Of a stretch of DNA of 64,000 nt, positions 1 through 7,165 are shown piece by piece (position 1 is the stretch's first letter; every line of letters begins with the position of its first letter). Below the pieces are notes generated by a model. It did no database searches and was not told the origin of the DNA. It was given only the letters and a program-made list of their open reading frames with translations. The translations under genes and the position numbers were made by a program. The stretch is from assembly GCA_947501565.1 (NCBI GenBank), contig CANMWJ010000013.1, positions 1 to 64,000 of the forward strand, given 5' to 3'. This stretch comes from an uncultured Marinobacterium sp. (GTDB lineage Bacteria > Pseudomonadota > Gammaproteobacteria > Pseudomonadales > Balneatricaceae).

Positions 1-76
1 GGAATTGGTAGACACGCTAGCTTCAGGTGCTAGTGCCTTCACGGGCGTGGGAGTTCGAGTCTCCCCATCTGCACCA
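1..76 (+). tRNA. tRNA-Leu(CAG), 5' end cut by window edge
   Basis: These 76 bases are identical to the last 76 bases of the complete tRNA at 166-252, including the CCA end, so the first 11 bases lie outside the window. The anticodon CAG is at 24-26. The long variable arm is typical of class II leucine tRNAs. The two copies form a tandem pair separated by 89 bases. Confidence 0.95.
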
Positions 77-165
77 ACTTCCGACTCCTTGAGTCAACGA
101 AGTAGGTGCAAAGAAAGTTACAAATCGCCGGCCGCGTAACCGGGTAAAAAAACACGCAAACCGAC

Positions 166-252
166 GCAGATGTGGTGGAATTGGTAGACACGCTAGCTTC
201 AGGTGCTAGTGCCTTCACGGGCGTGGGAGTTCGAGTCTCCCCATCTGCACCA
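166..252 (+). tRNA. tRNA-Leu(CAG)
   Basis: A complete 87-nt class II tRNA. The acceptor arms GCAGATG and CATCTGC pair, the anticodon stem CTAGC/GCTAG encloses a seven-base loop with anticodon CAG at 200-202, a long variable arm follows, the T-loop reads GTTCGAGTC, and CCA is encoded at 250-252. It decodes CUG leucine codons, which are very frequent in the proteins of this window. Confidence 0.97.
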
Positions 253-333
253 ATCGGTACCCTCCCTCCTGATTGAATTTTTTCCCAAGCAGACTATCAA
301 AACCTTAAGAGTTTTAGACTCCGGGTGACTGCT

Positions 334-1314
334 ATGGCGTTTCTGCGCTCTTCGCGTTTCTGGCTGTTCATCATGATCGTTATGCTCTCCGCATGGGTGT
401 ATCGCGTGCATGGCCAAGCGTACAACGGCTTCTTTATTGCCGACCCACTGATACCTATCTCCGAAATTCATCAGGGTGGTCCGCCGCGTGACGGCATTCC
501 GGCCATCGATTCCCCTCAATTTGATACCGCCCGCGACACGCATTGGCTGAGTGATGACGCTCTTGTGCTGACGCTGGACTGGAACGGCGCGCAGCGTGCC
601 TATCCCCTGGCAATCATGAACTGGCACGAAGTGGTTAACGATAGTGTGGGTGGTCAGGCGATCATCGTTACTTATTGTCCGCTGTGTGGCAGTGGTATGG
701 CGTTTCTGCCCAACGTGGCGGGGCGTGAACTCTCCTTCGGTGTTTCCGGATTGCTCTACAACAGTGATGTTTTGCTCTACGACCGCCAAACCGAATCTCT
801 GTGGTCTCAGTTGAAATCGCAGGCGATCAGCGGGCCACTGAAAGGCAGCGTACTGCAATTGATTCCTCTGGATCTGAGTACCTGGGGGGAGTGGCGAGAG
901 CGTTATCCGCTGGGGCAAGTTCTGTCGCGCAATACCGGCGCAAAGCGTGATTACAGCCGCAACCTCTACGCGCGTTACCAACAGGAGGCGGGGCTGATCT
1001 TCCCGGTGGCGTTTGCCAGTCGCCGTTACCACCCTAAGGAGCGTGTGTTGGGTGTGACCATCGAGGGTAAAAGCAAAGCCTACCCGTTTGCCGAGCTGGC
1101 TAAAGGTCAGGAAGACGTCTTGCTTGATCAGTTCCAAGGCCTGATGTTGCGAATTCGTTATAACGCGCAAGCACGCACAGGTGCCATCACCACGTTACGC
1201 GGTGAAGCGGTGCCGTCGGTAAATGCGTTCTGGTTCGCCTGGTACGCCTTTAATCCTGACACCGAGGTGTTTACGGCGCCTAAGCCGCAGAAAACGCGTA
1301 ATCGGTTGCGCTAA
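334..1314 (+). CDS. DUF3179 domain-containing membrane-anchored protein
   Basis: A 326-residue protein of the DUF3179 family, whose biochemical role is unknown. It opens with a single hydrophobic segment (about residues 5-24), probably a signal anchor or uncleaved signal, followed by an extracytoplasmic domain. The family hallmark TYCPLCGSGMAF is present, with two cysteines spaced like a metal or thiol site, as is a later FPVAFASRRYHPKERVLGV block. I prefer ATG 334 over GTG 325 because it puts the GGGTGA stretch at a better distance and starts right before the hydrophobic helix. It stands alone 81 bases after the tRNA pair and no partner gene is evident. Confidence 0.85.
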   Translation: MAFLRSSRFWLFIMIVMLSAWVYRVHGQAYNGFFIADPLIPISEIHQGGPPRDGIPAIDSPQFDTARDTHWLSDDALVLTLDWNGAQRAYPLAIMNWHEVVNDSVGGQAIIVTYCPLCGSGMAFLPNVAGRELSFGVSGLLYNSDVLLYDRQTESLWSQLKSQAISGPLKGSVLQLIPLDLSTWGEWRERYPLGQVLSRNTGAKRDYSRNLYARYQQEAGLIFPVAFASRRYHPKERVLGVTIEGKSKAYPFAELAKGQEDVLLDQFQGLMLRIRYNAQARTGAITTLRGEAVPSVNAFWFAWYAFNPDTEVFTAPKPQKTRNRLR

Positions 1315-1395
1315 TCGGTTATGTCCTAGAGCTGTAGATTCCAGAGCATTTGATGACCGGCATCTGTCAGTAGGGTCTTCTAGACAGAGGCTGCT

Positions 1396-1427
1396 GTTGG
1401 GAGTCGCTACGCTCGTCGCCAACCTAC
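1396..1427 (-). repeat. REP-like GTAG hairpin, copy B1
   Basis: A 32-bp imperfect palindrome. Read on the minus strand it is GTAGGTTGG, a loop arm, then CTCCCAAC. It matches the copies at 37512, 37976 and 51668. The GTAG foot resembles that of REP sequences acted on by RAYT transposases; no such transposase gene is in the window. Confidence 0.7.
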
Positions 1428-1476
1428 CCGTTACGATCTTGGCCACCTTATGGGTGAGGGTGAGCTTTGAGAAAAA

Positions 1477-1497
1477 GCCGGGGCAAAATGCCCCGGC
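1477..1497 (-). terminator. Rho-independent terminator, minus strand
   Basis: A perfect 9-bp GC-rich stem (GCCGGGGCA / TGCCCCGGC) with a 3-nt loop. On the minus strand it is followed by TTTTTC, so it would terminate transcripts coming from the small membrane-protein gene at 1677-1802. On the plus strand no U-run follows. Confidence 0.65.
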
Positions 1498-1553
1498 GAA
1501 AAACCCTGATTGGGCAGGGTGATAGAACGGGAGGAATGGAAGTAGAACAAAGA

Positions 1554-1596
1554 ACGGGGAGTTACCGGCAGGCCGATCTGCCAGTAAAACTCCCGT
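1554..1596 (-). terminator. Imperfect hairpin downstream of the microprotein gene
   Basis: The arms ACGGGAGTT..ACTGGCAG and CTGCCGGTAACTCCCCGT (minus strand) pair with one small bulge and are followed by TCTTTGTTCT. It lies 81 bases beyond the stop of the 41-residue ORF and probably serves as its first transcription terminator or as a protective 3' structure. Confidence 0.5.
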
Positions 1597-1676
1597 GGGG
1601 TTGCCCGTCGCTATAGGGATTAGGGGTCGGAGACGACAGGCATATCAGCTACTCCTGGAAGGCTAGTTAGAGGGCT

Positions 1677-1802
1677 TTAGCCTTGCACAAGTAAACCGAT
1701 CTGAACGAGAGCTGGCAGGATTGCTACAACCAGTCCAACCAGTACCATCGCGATAGAAGGTACAACGCCAATTACTTCAACGCCTTGTTCATCGTGTGAC
1801 AT
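1677..1802 (-). CDS. 41-residue single-span membrane microprotein
   Basis: This small ORF starts at ATG 1802 with AAGGA eight bases upstream. It encodes an acidic N-terminus (MSHDEQGVEV) and then about 28 hydrophobic residues with two prolines and two glycines, ending LVQG. It has its own Shine-Dalgarno, two downstream hairpins and an A/T-rich upstream region, all signs of a real gene. I do not recognise the family. By shape it resembles small subunits of membrane complexes (CydX- or NapE-like in size, but not in sequence). No neighbour shares its strand closely: the next minus-strand gene upstream ends at 2004. Confidence 0.6.
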   Translation of the reverse strand: MSHDEQGVEVIGVVPSIAMVLVGLVVAILPALVQIGLLVQG

Positions 1803-1945
1803 GAGCTTGTTCCTTATCTGGCCCGAATATAATTACCCGGTAGATTGCAACAGCAATGCCAACTTTTCATGAAATTATAACGCTTTGAAAATAAAGGGTT
1901 TTTATGTTGTCTTGGTGAGGAGGGTGTGAGTGAGGCAGAAACGAG

Positions 1946-1984
1946 ATGTCATATGTGGCAGGTGGGGTGTGCCACATATGGCAT
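1946..1984. repeat. 15-bp inverted repeat beyond vanZ-like gene
   Basis: The arms at 1946-1960 and 1970-1984 are perfect over 11 bp (CATATGTGGCA / TGCCACATATG) and pair over 15 with one G-T. The loop is 9 nt. The hairpin lies 20 bases past the stop of the VanZ-like gene and 144 bases upstream of the microprotein start. It could be a terminator lacking a clear U-run or a protein-binding palindrome. Confidence 0.5.
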
Positions 1985-2003
1985 TTCAGGTATGGAAAGA
2001 TGG

Positions 2004-2360
2004 TTAGCGTTGCAGGCGTACTTGGATGAAGTCCAGGACCATACGGGTGGCCTGCCAGCCCACGACACAACCCAGGCTGTTGGCGACGATATCCATCAGT
2101 TCAAACATGCGGGTGGGCATCTGCCACTGCACCAGCTCGATTCCGATACCCCAGAGTACGATTGCCCCCGCCAGACGCCAGCCCGCTGCTGGAAAGCCAA
2201 AGGCCGCTGTGGCCGCCACGCCGAAATAAGCGATAAAGTGCAGGATCTTATCGGACAGTTGAGGCCCCGGCACTTCCGGACCGGGTAACACGCTCAGGTA
2301 GGTGACGGCGAAAATTACAAACAGGAAGGGGATCTGGCGAAGCTGAAAGCGGTAGTTCAT
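2004..2360 (-). CDS. VanZ-like membrane protein
   Basis: A 118-residue protein with about four membrane segments. It carries the VanZ-family signature blocks LSVLPGPEVPGPQLSDKILHF, split here over residues 20-42, and IELVQWQMPTRMFELMDIVANSLG near residues 75-98. VanZ-like proteins of this short kind are common in Gammaproteobacteria and have no settled function; a role in teicoplanin resistance applies only to the Enterococcus founder. ATG 2360 was chosen because AAGGA sits eight bases upstream; an upstream in-frame start at 2387 lacks one and would lie inside the rhlE terminator hairpin. It follows rhlE on the same strand. Confidence 0.8.
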   Translation of the reverse strand: MNYRFQLRQIPFLFVIFAVTYLSVLPGPEVPGPQLSDKILHFIAYFGVAATAAFGFPAAGWRLAGAIVLWGIGIELVQWQMPTRMFELMDIVANSLGCVVGWQATRMVLDFIQVRLQR

Positions 2361-2377
2361 ATGCGGGTCCTTATGCG

Positions 2378-2428
2378 AAAGAGACACCTTAACGGCGCGG
2401 TGTGAATTTGCAACGCGGGTGTCTCTTT
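2378..2428 (-). terminator. Hairpin between rhlE and the VanZ-like gene
   Basis: Perfect 11-bp arms AAAGAGACACC and GGTGTCTCTTT enclose a 29-nt loop. Read on the minus strand, the 3' arm ends in TCTCTTTCGC. It begins 10 bases past the rhlE stop. The arm ends 17 bases ahead of the VanZ-like start, so it could terminate rhlE or tune read-through. Confidence 0.55.
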
Positions 2429-2438
2429 TGATGGCCGG

Positions 2439-3791
2439 TTATTTCCGTTTCTTGCCCTTGGACTTAGGTACCGATTGCGACAGGAAGGAGGGGCGCAGAT
2501 TGGGTTTAGCCGCGGTTTGCTGTTCCGCTTCCTGCTCAGCTTTGGCGTGGGCGATCTGACGTGCAGTCGGTTTTTTCGTCGCTGCTTTCCCTTTCTGGCG
2601 TGCACCCGGTTTGGTTTTTGGTGCGCTGGTTTCCATTTCGATCGGTTCGCTGCTGCCATCCTCATAATAAGGAACGGCTTTAAGCTTCAACGGGCGTTTC
2701 AGCAGCGCTTCGATCTCGGCCAGATAGGCTTTCTCGTCCGGTGCCACCAGTGAGATCGCCTGACCACTGCTGCCGGCACGGCCGGTACGGCCGATGCGGT
2801 GGATGTAGGCTTCGGGCACGTTGGGCAGGTCGAAATTGACCACGCGGGGCAGGGCGTCGATATCGAGGCCACGGGCGGCAACATCAGTGGCGACCAGCAC
2901 CCGCACTTTGCCTGCTTTGAACGCCTCCAGCGCTTGCATCCGCTGGCGTTGGCCTTTGTCGCCGTGGATTGCGGCGGCGCTGATTCCCTCCTCTTCAAGG
3001 TGGGCGCTGAGGATATCGGCGCGTTTCTTGGTGCGCGTGAAGACCAGCACCTGTTTCCACTGACCACCCTGGATCATGTAACTGAGCGTATCTGCCTTGT
3101 CGCGGTTATCCACCCGGTAGGCGATCTGCTGCACCGTGTTGGCAGCGGCGTTACGTTTGGCCACCGCGATATACGCAGGGTTGGTCAGGATCTGACGCGC
3201 CAGTTTTTCGATATTGGCCGAGATGGTGGCGGAGAACAGCAGGGTCTGGCGGTTCTCCGGAATCTGCGCGATCAGCTTTTCGATCTCACCGATAAAACCC
3301 AGATCCAGCATGCGGTCCGCTTCATCCAGCACCAGCGTCTGCAGCTGGTCGAGGGTGAATACCTCGCGTGCGATCAGATCCAGCAGGCGTCCCGGTGTCG
3401 CTACCAGAATGTCGGCACCGCGTTTCAGGCGACGCATCTGGTTGTCGATGCGCACACCGCCGTAGATCGGCACGATACGCAGACCCAGATGTTCGCCGTA
3501 GGCGTAGAAGCTGTCGGTCACCTGGACCGCCAGTTCGCGGGTGGGGACCAGCACCAGCGCGCGGATCGGACGCAGGCTGTTATCCACCTCTTCCTGCGCC
3601 AGACGTTCCAGAATCGGCAGTGCAAAAGCAGCTGTTTTGCCGGTACCGGTCTGGGCTTCCGCCATCAGGTCTTTGCCCGCCAGAATTTCGGGGATCGCCT
3701 GCTGCTGGATCGGCGTCGCTTTACGGTAATCGAGGGTGCTCAGGGCCTGTTGCAGGGCGTCTGAAAGCCCGAGGGCGGCGAAGTTGGACAT
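2439..3791 (-). CDS. rhlE: DEAD-box ATP-dependent RNA helicase RhlE
   Basis: A 450-residue cytosolic helicase with the full set of superfamily 2 motifs: the Q motif with TPIQQQAIP, Walker A AQTGTGKT (about residue 45), PTRELA, VLDEADRMLDLGF, SATI, ATDVAARGLDI, and HRIGRTGR. The MLDLGF extension of the DEAD box is typical of RhlE. After the helicase core (to about residue 370) comes a basic, low-complexity tail ending KSKGKKRK, suited to RNA binding. RhlE-type helicases remodel RNA in ribosome assembly and decay. It is monocistronic or followed by the VanZ-like gene. Confidence 0.95.
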   Translation of the reverse strand: MSNFAALGLSDALQQALSTLDYRKATPIQQQAIPEILAGKDLMAEAQTGTGKTAAFALPILERLAQEEVDNSLRPIRALVLVPTRELAVQVTDSFYAYGEHLGLRIVPIYGGVRIDNQMRRLKRGADILVATPGRLLDLIAREVFTLDQLQTLVLDEADRMLDLGFIGEIEKLIAQIPENRQTLLFSATISANIEKLARQILTNPAYIAVAKRNAAANTVQQIAYRVDNRDKADTLSYMIQGGQWKQVLVFTRTKKRADILSAHLEEEGISAAAIHGDKGQRQRMQALEAFKAGKVRVLVATDVAARGLDIDALPRVVNFDLPNVPEAYIHRIGRTGRAGSSGQAISLVAPDEKAYLAEIEALLKRPLKLKAVPYYEDGSSEPIEMETSAPKTKPGARQKGKAATKKPTARQIAHAKAEQEAEQQTAAKPNLRPSFLSQSVPKSKGKKRK

Positions 3792-4154
3792 AGAAAACCT
3801 GTGGTCTGTTCGGAGCTGTATCTAAGCCGCGAAGCTTACCCTAAAGCGGGCGGGGGAGCGAACCAGGTCGACCGGTCTACGTGGGGCTGTACATGACGGG
3901 CAGCAGGGCCTCAGATCGTTGCGGCCCTTTCATGTGTGGCAGGGATGGGCCCGGGGGCAGGGGCCGCAGCTAATCGCTGAGCTGCAAGAAAGTCCTATAA
4001 AAAGTCAAAAATAGTCCAAGTCTCTGCCGGTAAGCCCTCCTATGCTTCCTCTCAAGGGAGTGCGGGCGACAGCTGGCGGTATCTCTGTAAAAGGCTGTTT
4101 CCCGTGAGTTCGTCTCCTGAACACTTCGTACCTGTTCTATAGCGGAGCCAAGGA
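3792..4154. other. Intergenic region upstream of rhlE and the c-di-GMP locus
   Basis: This 363-bp gap lies between divergent genes and must hold promoters for rhlE (minus) and for the 4155 ORF / GGDEF-EAL gene (plus). I see a short GC-rich inverted repeat (AGGGCC..GGCCCT near 3906-3930) but no clear paired -35/-10 boxes that I would call. Confidence 0.4.
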
Positions 4155-4442
4155 GTGGATGTGAAGATTCAAGCGATTTCAGCGGGTCGGTTACAGCAGC
4201 ATATGTTGATGGACACGCGTCTGTCGACACCGCCAGCTGCCATACGGTCTGTCCGATTCGATAGCGGTAGGACTGAATATCATCAGTCGCCCTGCTCATC
4301 GGAGCCGACGCGATCTGTCGCGCTGTACTCACCCACCTATCAGACCACTCCTCTGGCGTTAAAGGCGCTCGCCTGCGCTCTGGACCAAATCGAATGCTCC
4401 CACGTAATTGCCCCTTCAGGAAAGGAGGACGCTCGTGCTTAA
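4155..4442 (+). CDS. Possible small protein translated ahead of the GGDEF-EAL gene
   Basis: An ORF of 95 codons from GTG 4155, or 93 from GTG 4161, which has AAGGAG at a good distance. It overlaps the start of the next gene by 8 bases (its TAA is at 4440-4442, next GTG at 4435), an arrangement that suggests translational coupling. The product has no membrane segment or motif that I recognise; it is rich in Ser, Thr and Pro in the middle. It may be a leader ORF and not a stable protein. Support rests on the ribosome site and the overlap alone. Confidence 0.4.
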   Translation: MDVKIQAISAGRLQQHMLMDTRLSTPPAAIRSVRFDSGRTEYHQSPCSSEPTRSVALYSPTYQTTPLALKALACALDQIECSHVIAPSGKEDARA

Positions 4443-6720
4443 AGTATCCCCCACACTCAGATTCAGTTTTGGTTTACTCACCCTGGCACTGACGGTGCTG
4501 TTTACGGCAGATATGCTCGGGTTAAGCCCGGTCAGCACAGAAAAACGGTTGGAACACCGAAAGCAGCTCAGTGAGACGATCGCGTTACAGCTGTCCAGTG
4601 CTGTCGGTTATCAGAATCCGGCCGTGATGGAGAAGATCCTGTGGGGGGCGGTACAGCAGAACGATGAGATCGTCTTCGCGACCATTGTCCGTGACGATGG
4701 CCAGGTGTTGGCGAGGATCGGCGGGGGGGTAAGTGCGGGCAGTGACCTGTCGCAGAACCTCATACGGACACCGATCTACGGCGAGGAGCAGATCTTTGGC
4801 AGGCTGGAACTGCGTTTCCATACCCCTGCGCCGATGGGGGTGTTTGCTTTTCTTTCCTCTGTATCGCTGAACTGGGTGGCGTTTGTTCTCTGTTTTGGTG
4901 TTCTCGGGTACTGGTTGATGATGCGGCGTAGCTTCCGCCTGCTGGAGCCGTCTTCCGTGGTACCCGGTCACGTGCGTAACGCATTGGATACGCTGGTGGA
5001 GGGGGTGCTAATTCTCGATAACGACGAGCGTATCGTCATGGCCAACCTGGCATTTGAGCGCAAGGTGAACCTCTCCTCGGATGAACTGCTCGGGCGTAAA
5101 GCCTCGGATCTGGGCTGGACGTTGCCCCACTCACGTTTGGCTGCGAAAGAGCTACCCTGGACGGAAGCATTGCGTCAGGGCTGTGCTCAGGAGGGCGCGG
5201 CGCTCGGCTACTGCCCGGACGGCAGCAGCGAGAAGGTGTTTGTGGTGAACGGCGCGCCGATCAACGGTGAAGATGGTGAGGGGCAGGGGGTACTGGCCAG
5301 TTTTGAAGATGTGACCGAGCTGGAGGCGCGCAACGAAGAGATGCGCGCCCTGCTGAAGGAGCTGCAGATCTCGAAACGGAAGCTGGTGCAACAGAACAAG
5401 CAGCTGCATGAACTGGCCACCCGTGATCCGCTGACCGAGTGCCTGAACCGCCGCTCTTTCTTCGAGTATCTGGAGGCGGAGTTTACCGGGGCGCAGAACA
5501 GCGACGTTGCATTGTGCTGCGTGATGGTGGATATCGATCACTTCAAGCGGGTCAATGATACCCACGGGCATACGGTAGGCGATGAGGTGATCAAAGCGGT
5601 CTCTCGTATTCTGAAAGGATCGATCCGCGAGGAGGATCACGCCGGTCGCTATGGTGGCGAGGAGTTCTGTCTGCTGTTGCCGGGGATGGATCTGCAGCAG
5701 GCGCGGTTGGTGGCTGAACGCTGTCGCGAACGGATTGCCAGCCAGACCGACGTAACCTTTGATATCACCGCCAGTTTTGGGTTGGCGAGTATCAGCAGCG
5801 GCCCGGCGTCACCGGAGGAGATGGTGGACTGGGCGGATAAGGCGCTGTACGTATCCAAGGAGTCGGGGCGCAACCGGGTCACCGTCTGGGATGAGTGTGC
5901 TGCCGCGCAGCAGACTCCTCTGCAATCTGCCGAGAGCGAACGGCAGCGGGTAGAGCGCGCGCTCGATAAGGCGCTGGAGAATGGCGAGTTCGAACTCTTC
6001 TATCAGCCTCAGGTGAACTGCAAGGGGCAGGTGATTGGGGCTGAAGCGCTGCTGCGCTGGAATAAACCGGGCGAAGGTTTTATCTCGCCAGCGCAGTTTA
6101 TCGCCATCGCGGAGGAGAGTGGTCAGATCCTGCCGATCGGGGAATGGGTATTGAACGAAGCCTGCCAGCAGCTCAGTCGCTGGAAAGCGGACGCACTCAA
6201 TCCGTATTTCCGCCGCCTGGCGGTGAATGTCAGTCCGCTGCAGTTTCAGCACCATCAGTTTGTTGATCGTCTTCATTCGATCTTATCCACAACCGGCACT
6301 AACCCTGCGCATCTCGAGCTGGAGCTGACAGAGAACATGCTGATCGATGATGTGAAAGGCGCTGTGGATAAGATGAAGGATCTGAAGGAGTTGGATATCA
6401 GCTTCTCTATCGATGATTTTGGTACCGGGTACTCCTCCCTGCTGTATCTGCGTCATCTGCCACTCAACCAGCTGAAGATCGACCAGTCCTTTGTGCGTGA
6501 CCTGCTCACCGATGCTAACGATGCGGCGATCGTAAACACCATCATCGCCATGGCCTCCAGTCTGGAGCTGAAAACTATAGCCGAAGGGGTTGAGACCCAG
6601 GCGGAGATGGAGAAACTGCGTGAGATGGGCTGTCAGAGTTTTCAGGGTTACTACCTGAGCCGCCCGGTACCGCGCAAGGAGTTTGAGAACCTGCTGCGTA
6701 ACGGCCATCTGCTGCGCTGA
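4435..6720 (+). CDS. Membrane PAS-GGDEF-EAL c-di-GMP enzyme
   Basis: A 761-residue bifunctional cyclic-di-GMP protein. Two transmembrane helices (about 9-30 and 130-155) flank a small periplasmic region. A PAS domain (about 175-290) and a short coiled coil follow, then GGDEF (GGEEF near residue 405, so cyclase active site intact, with RxxD inhibitory site REED five residues before it), then EAL (AEALLRW near residue 537, DDFGTGYSS and the later QSFV/EGVET blocks intact). Both synthesis and hydrolysis are therefore plausible. The GTG start at 4435 is fixed by AAAGGAGG six bases upstream. Its 3' end was duplicated: a decayed piece lies at 7019-7135. Confidence 0.92.
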   Translation: MLKVSPTLRFSFGLLTLALTVLFTADMLGLSPVSTEKRLEHRKQLSETIALQLSSAVGYQNPAVMEKILWGAVQQNDEIVFATIVRDDGQVLARIGGGVSAGSDLSQNLIRTPIYGEEQIFGRLELRFHTPAPMGVFAFLSSVSLNWVAFVLCFGVLGYWLMMRRSFRLLEPSSVVPGHVRNALDTLVEGVLILDNDERIVMANLAFERKVNLSSDELLGRKASDLGWTLPHSRLAAKELPWTEALRQGCAQEGAALGYCPDGSSEKVFVVNGAPINGEDGEGQGVLASFEDVTELEARNEEMRALLKELQISKRKLVQQNKQLHELATRDPLTECLNRRSFFEYLEAEFTGAQNSDVALCCVMVDIDHFKRVNDTHGHTVGDEVIKAVSRILKGSIREEDHAGRYGGEEFCLLLPGMDLQQARLVAERCRERIASQTDVTFDITASFGLASISSGPASPEEMVDWADKALYVSKESGRNRVTVWDECAAAQQTPLQSAESERQRVERALDKALENGEFELFYQPQVNCKGQVIGAEALLRWNKPGEGFISPAQFIAIAEESGQILPIGEWVLNEACQQLSRWKADALNPYFRRLAVNVSPLQFQHHQFVDRLHSILSTTGTNPAHLELELTENMLIDDVKGAVDKMKDLKELDISFSIDDFGTGYSSLLYLRHLPLNQLKIDQSFVRDLLTDANDAAIVNTIIAMASSLELKTIAEGVETQAEMEKLREMGCQSFQGYYLSRPVPRKEFENLLRNGHLLR

Positions 6721-6758
6721 TGGAATGGACGCCCAAGCGTTAGGTGTGAGGCATTAGG

Positions 6759-6995
6759 CTCAGGTTCAGGAGCCTGCACTGAATAACGCAGTGCTTACCT
6801 TCCCGTGCTCTGGGCATTCTCCATCGGGCGATCAGGCTCACCACGGCATCTTCTGGACCACCTCGGTCACACTAACATTGCCACTCCGATAATCTTCCCC
6901 CGGATAGAACCCACGCTTATGCCCGCTGCGGTGTAACTTCTCGGCGATCACCATAACGTTTTCAAGATTGGACGTCGGCAGGACAGTCAGGCGCG
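6759..6995 (-). pseudogene. Decayed copy of the 3' end of the GGDEF gene at 7166
   Basis: Read on either strand this stretch aligns base by base, with many changes, to about 7160-7395, the last 75 codons of the downstream cyclase gene. Shared runs include ATAACGCAG, CTTACCTTC, TTCTCGGCGATCACCAT and GGCAGGACAGTC versus GGCAGTACAACC. Frameshifts and stops prevent translation. It is half of a tandem duplication described under findings. Confidence 0.75.
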
Positions 6996-7018
6996 CCTTA
7001 ACGTCTTAATCCCTCAAT

Positions 7019-7135
7019 GCCTGGACGCCCCGGCGATACTGCGAGCGTAAACAGCATCATGGCTATAGCTTCCGGTCTGGAGCTGGAAACCTGTGTCGAA
7101 AGGGGGAAGAGCCAGGCGGAGAAGGAGAGGAGAAA
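7019..7135 (+). pseudogene. Decayed copy of the EAL-domain 3' end
   Basis: This stretch resembles 6505-6630 of the GGDEF-EAL gene: GGCGAT, CGTAAACA.CATCATGGC, TCCGGTCTGGAGCTG and CCAGGCGGAGA.GGAGA recur in the same order at an offset of about 515 bases. The last 100 bases of the parent are missing. It is followed by a spacer that also matches the 6735-6785 spacer, then by the intact 3' end of the minus-strand cyclase gene. Confidence 0.75.
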
Positions 7136-7165
7136 GAGAAATGTGTTTAGTGTGAGTTGTCGGAT

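Noticed and set aside
166-1314. tRNA-Leu as an integration site for a genomic island
   Set aside because: No integrase, no direct repeat of the tRNA 3' end other than the neighbouring full tRNA copy, and ordinary genes follow.
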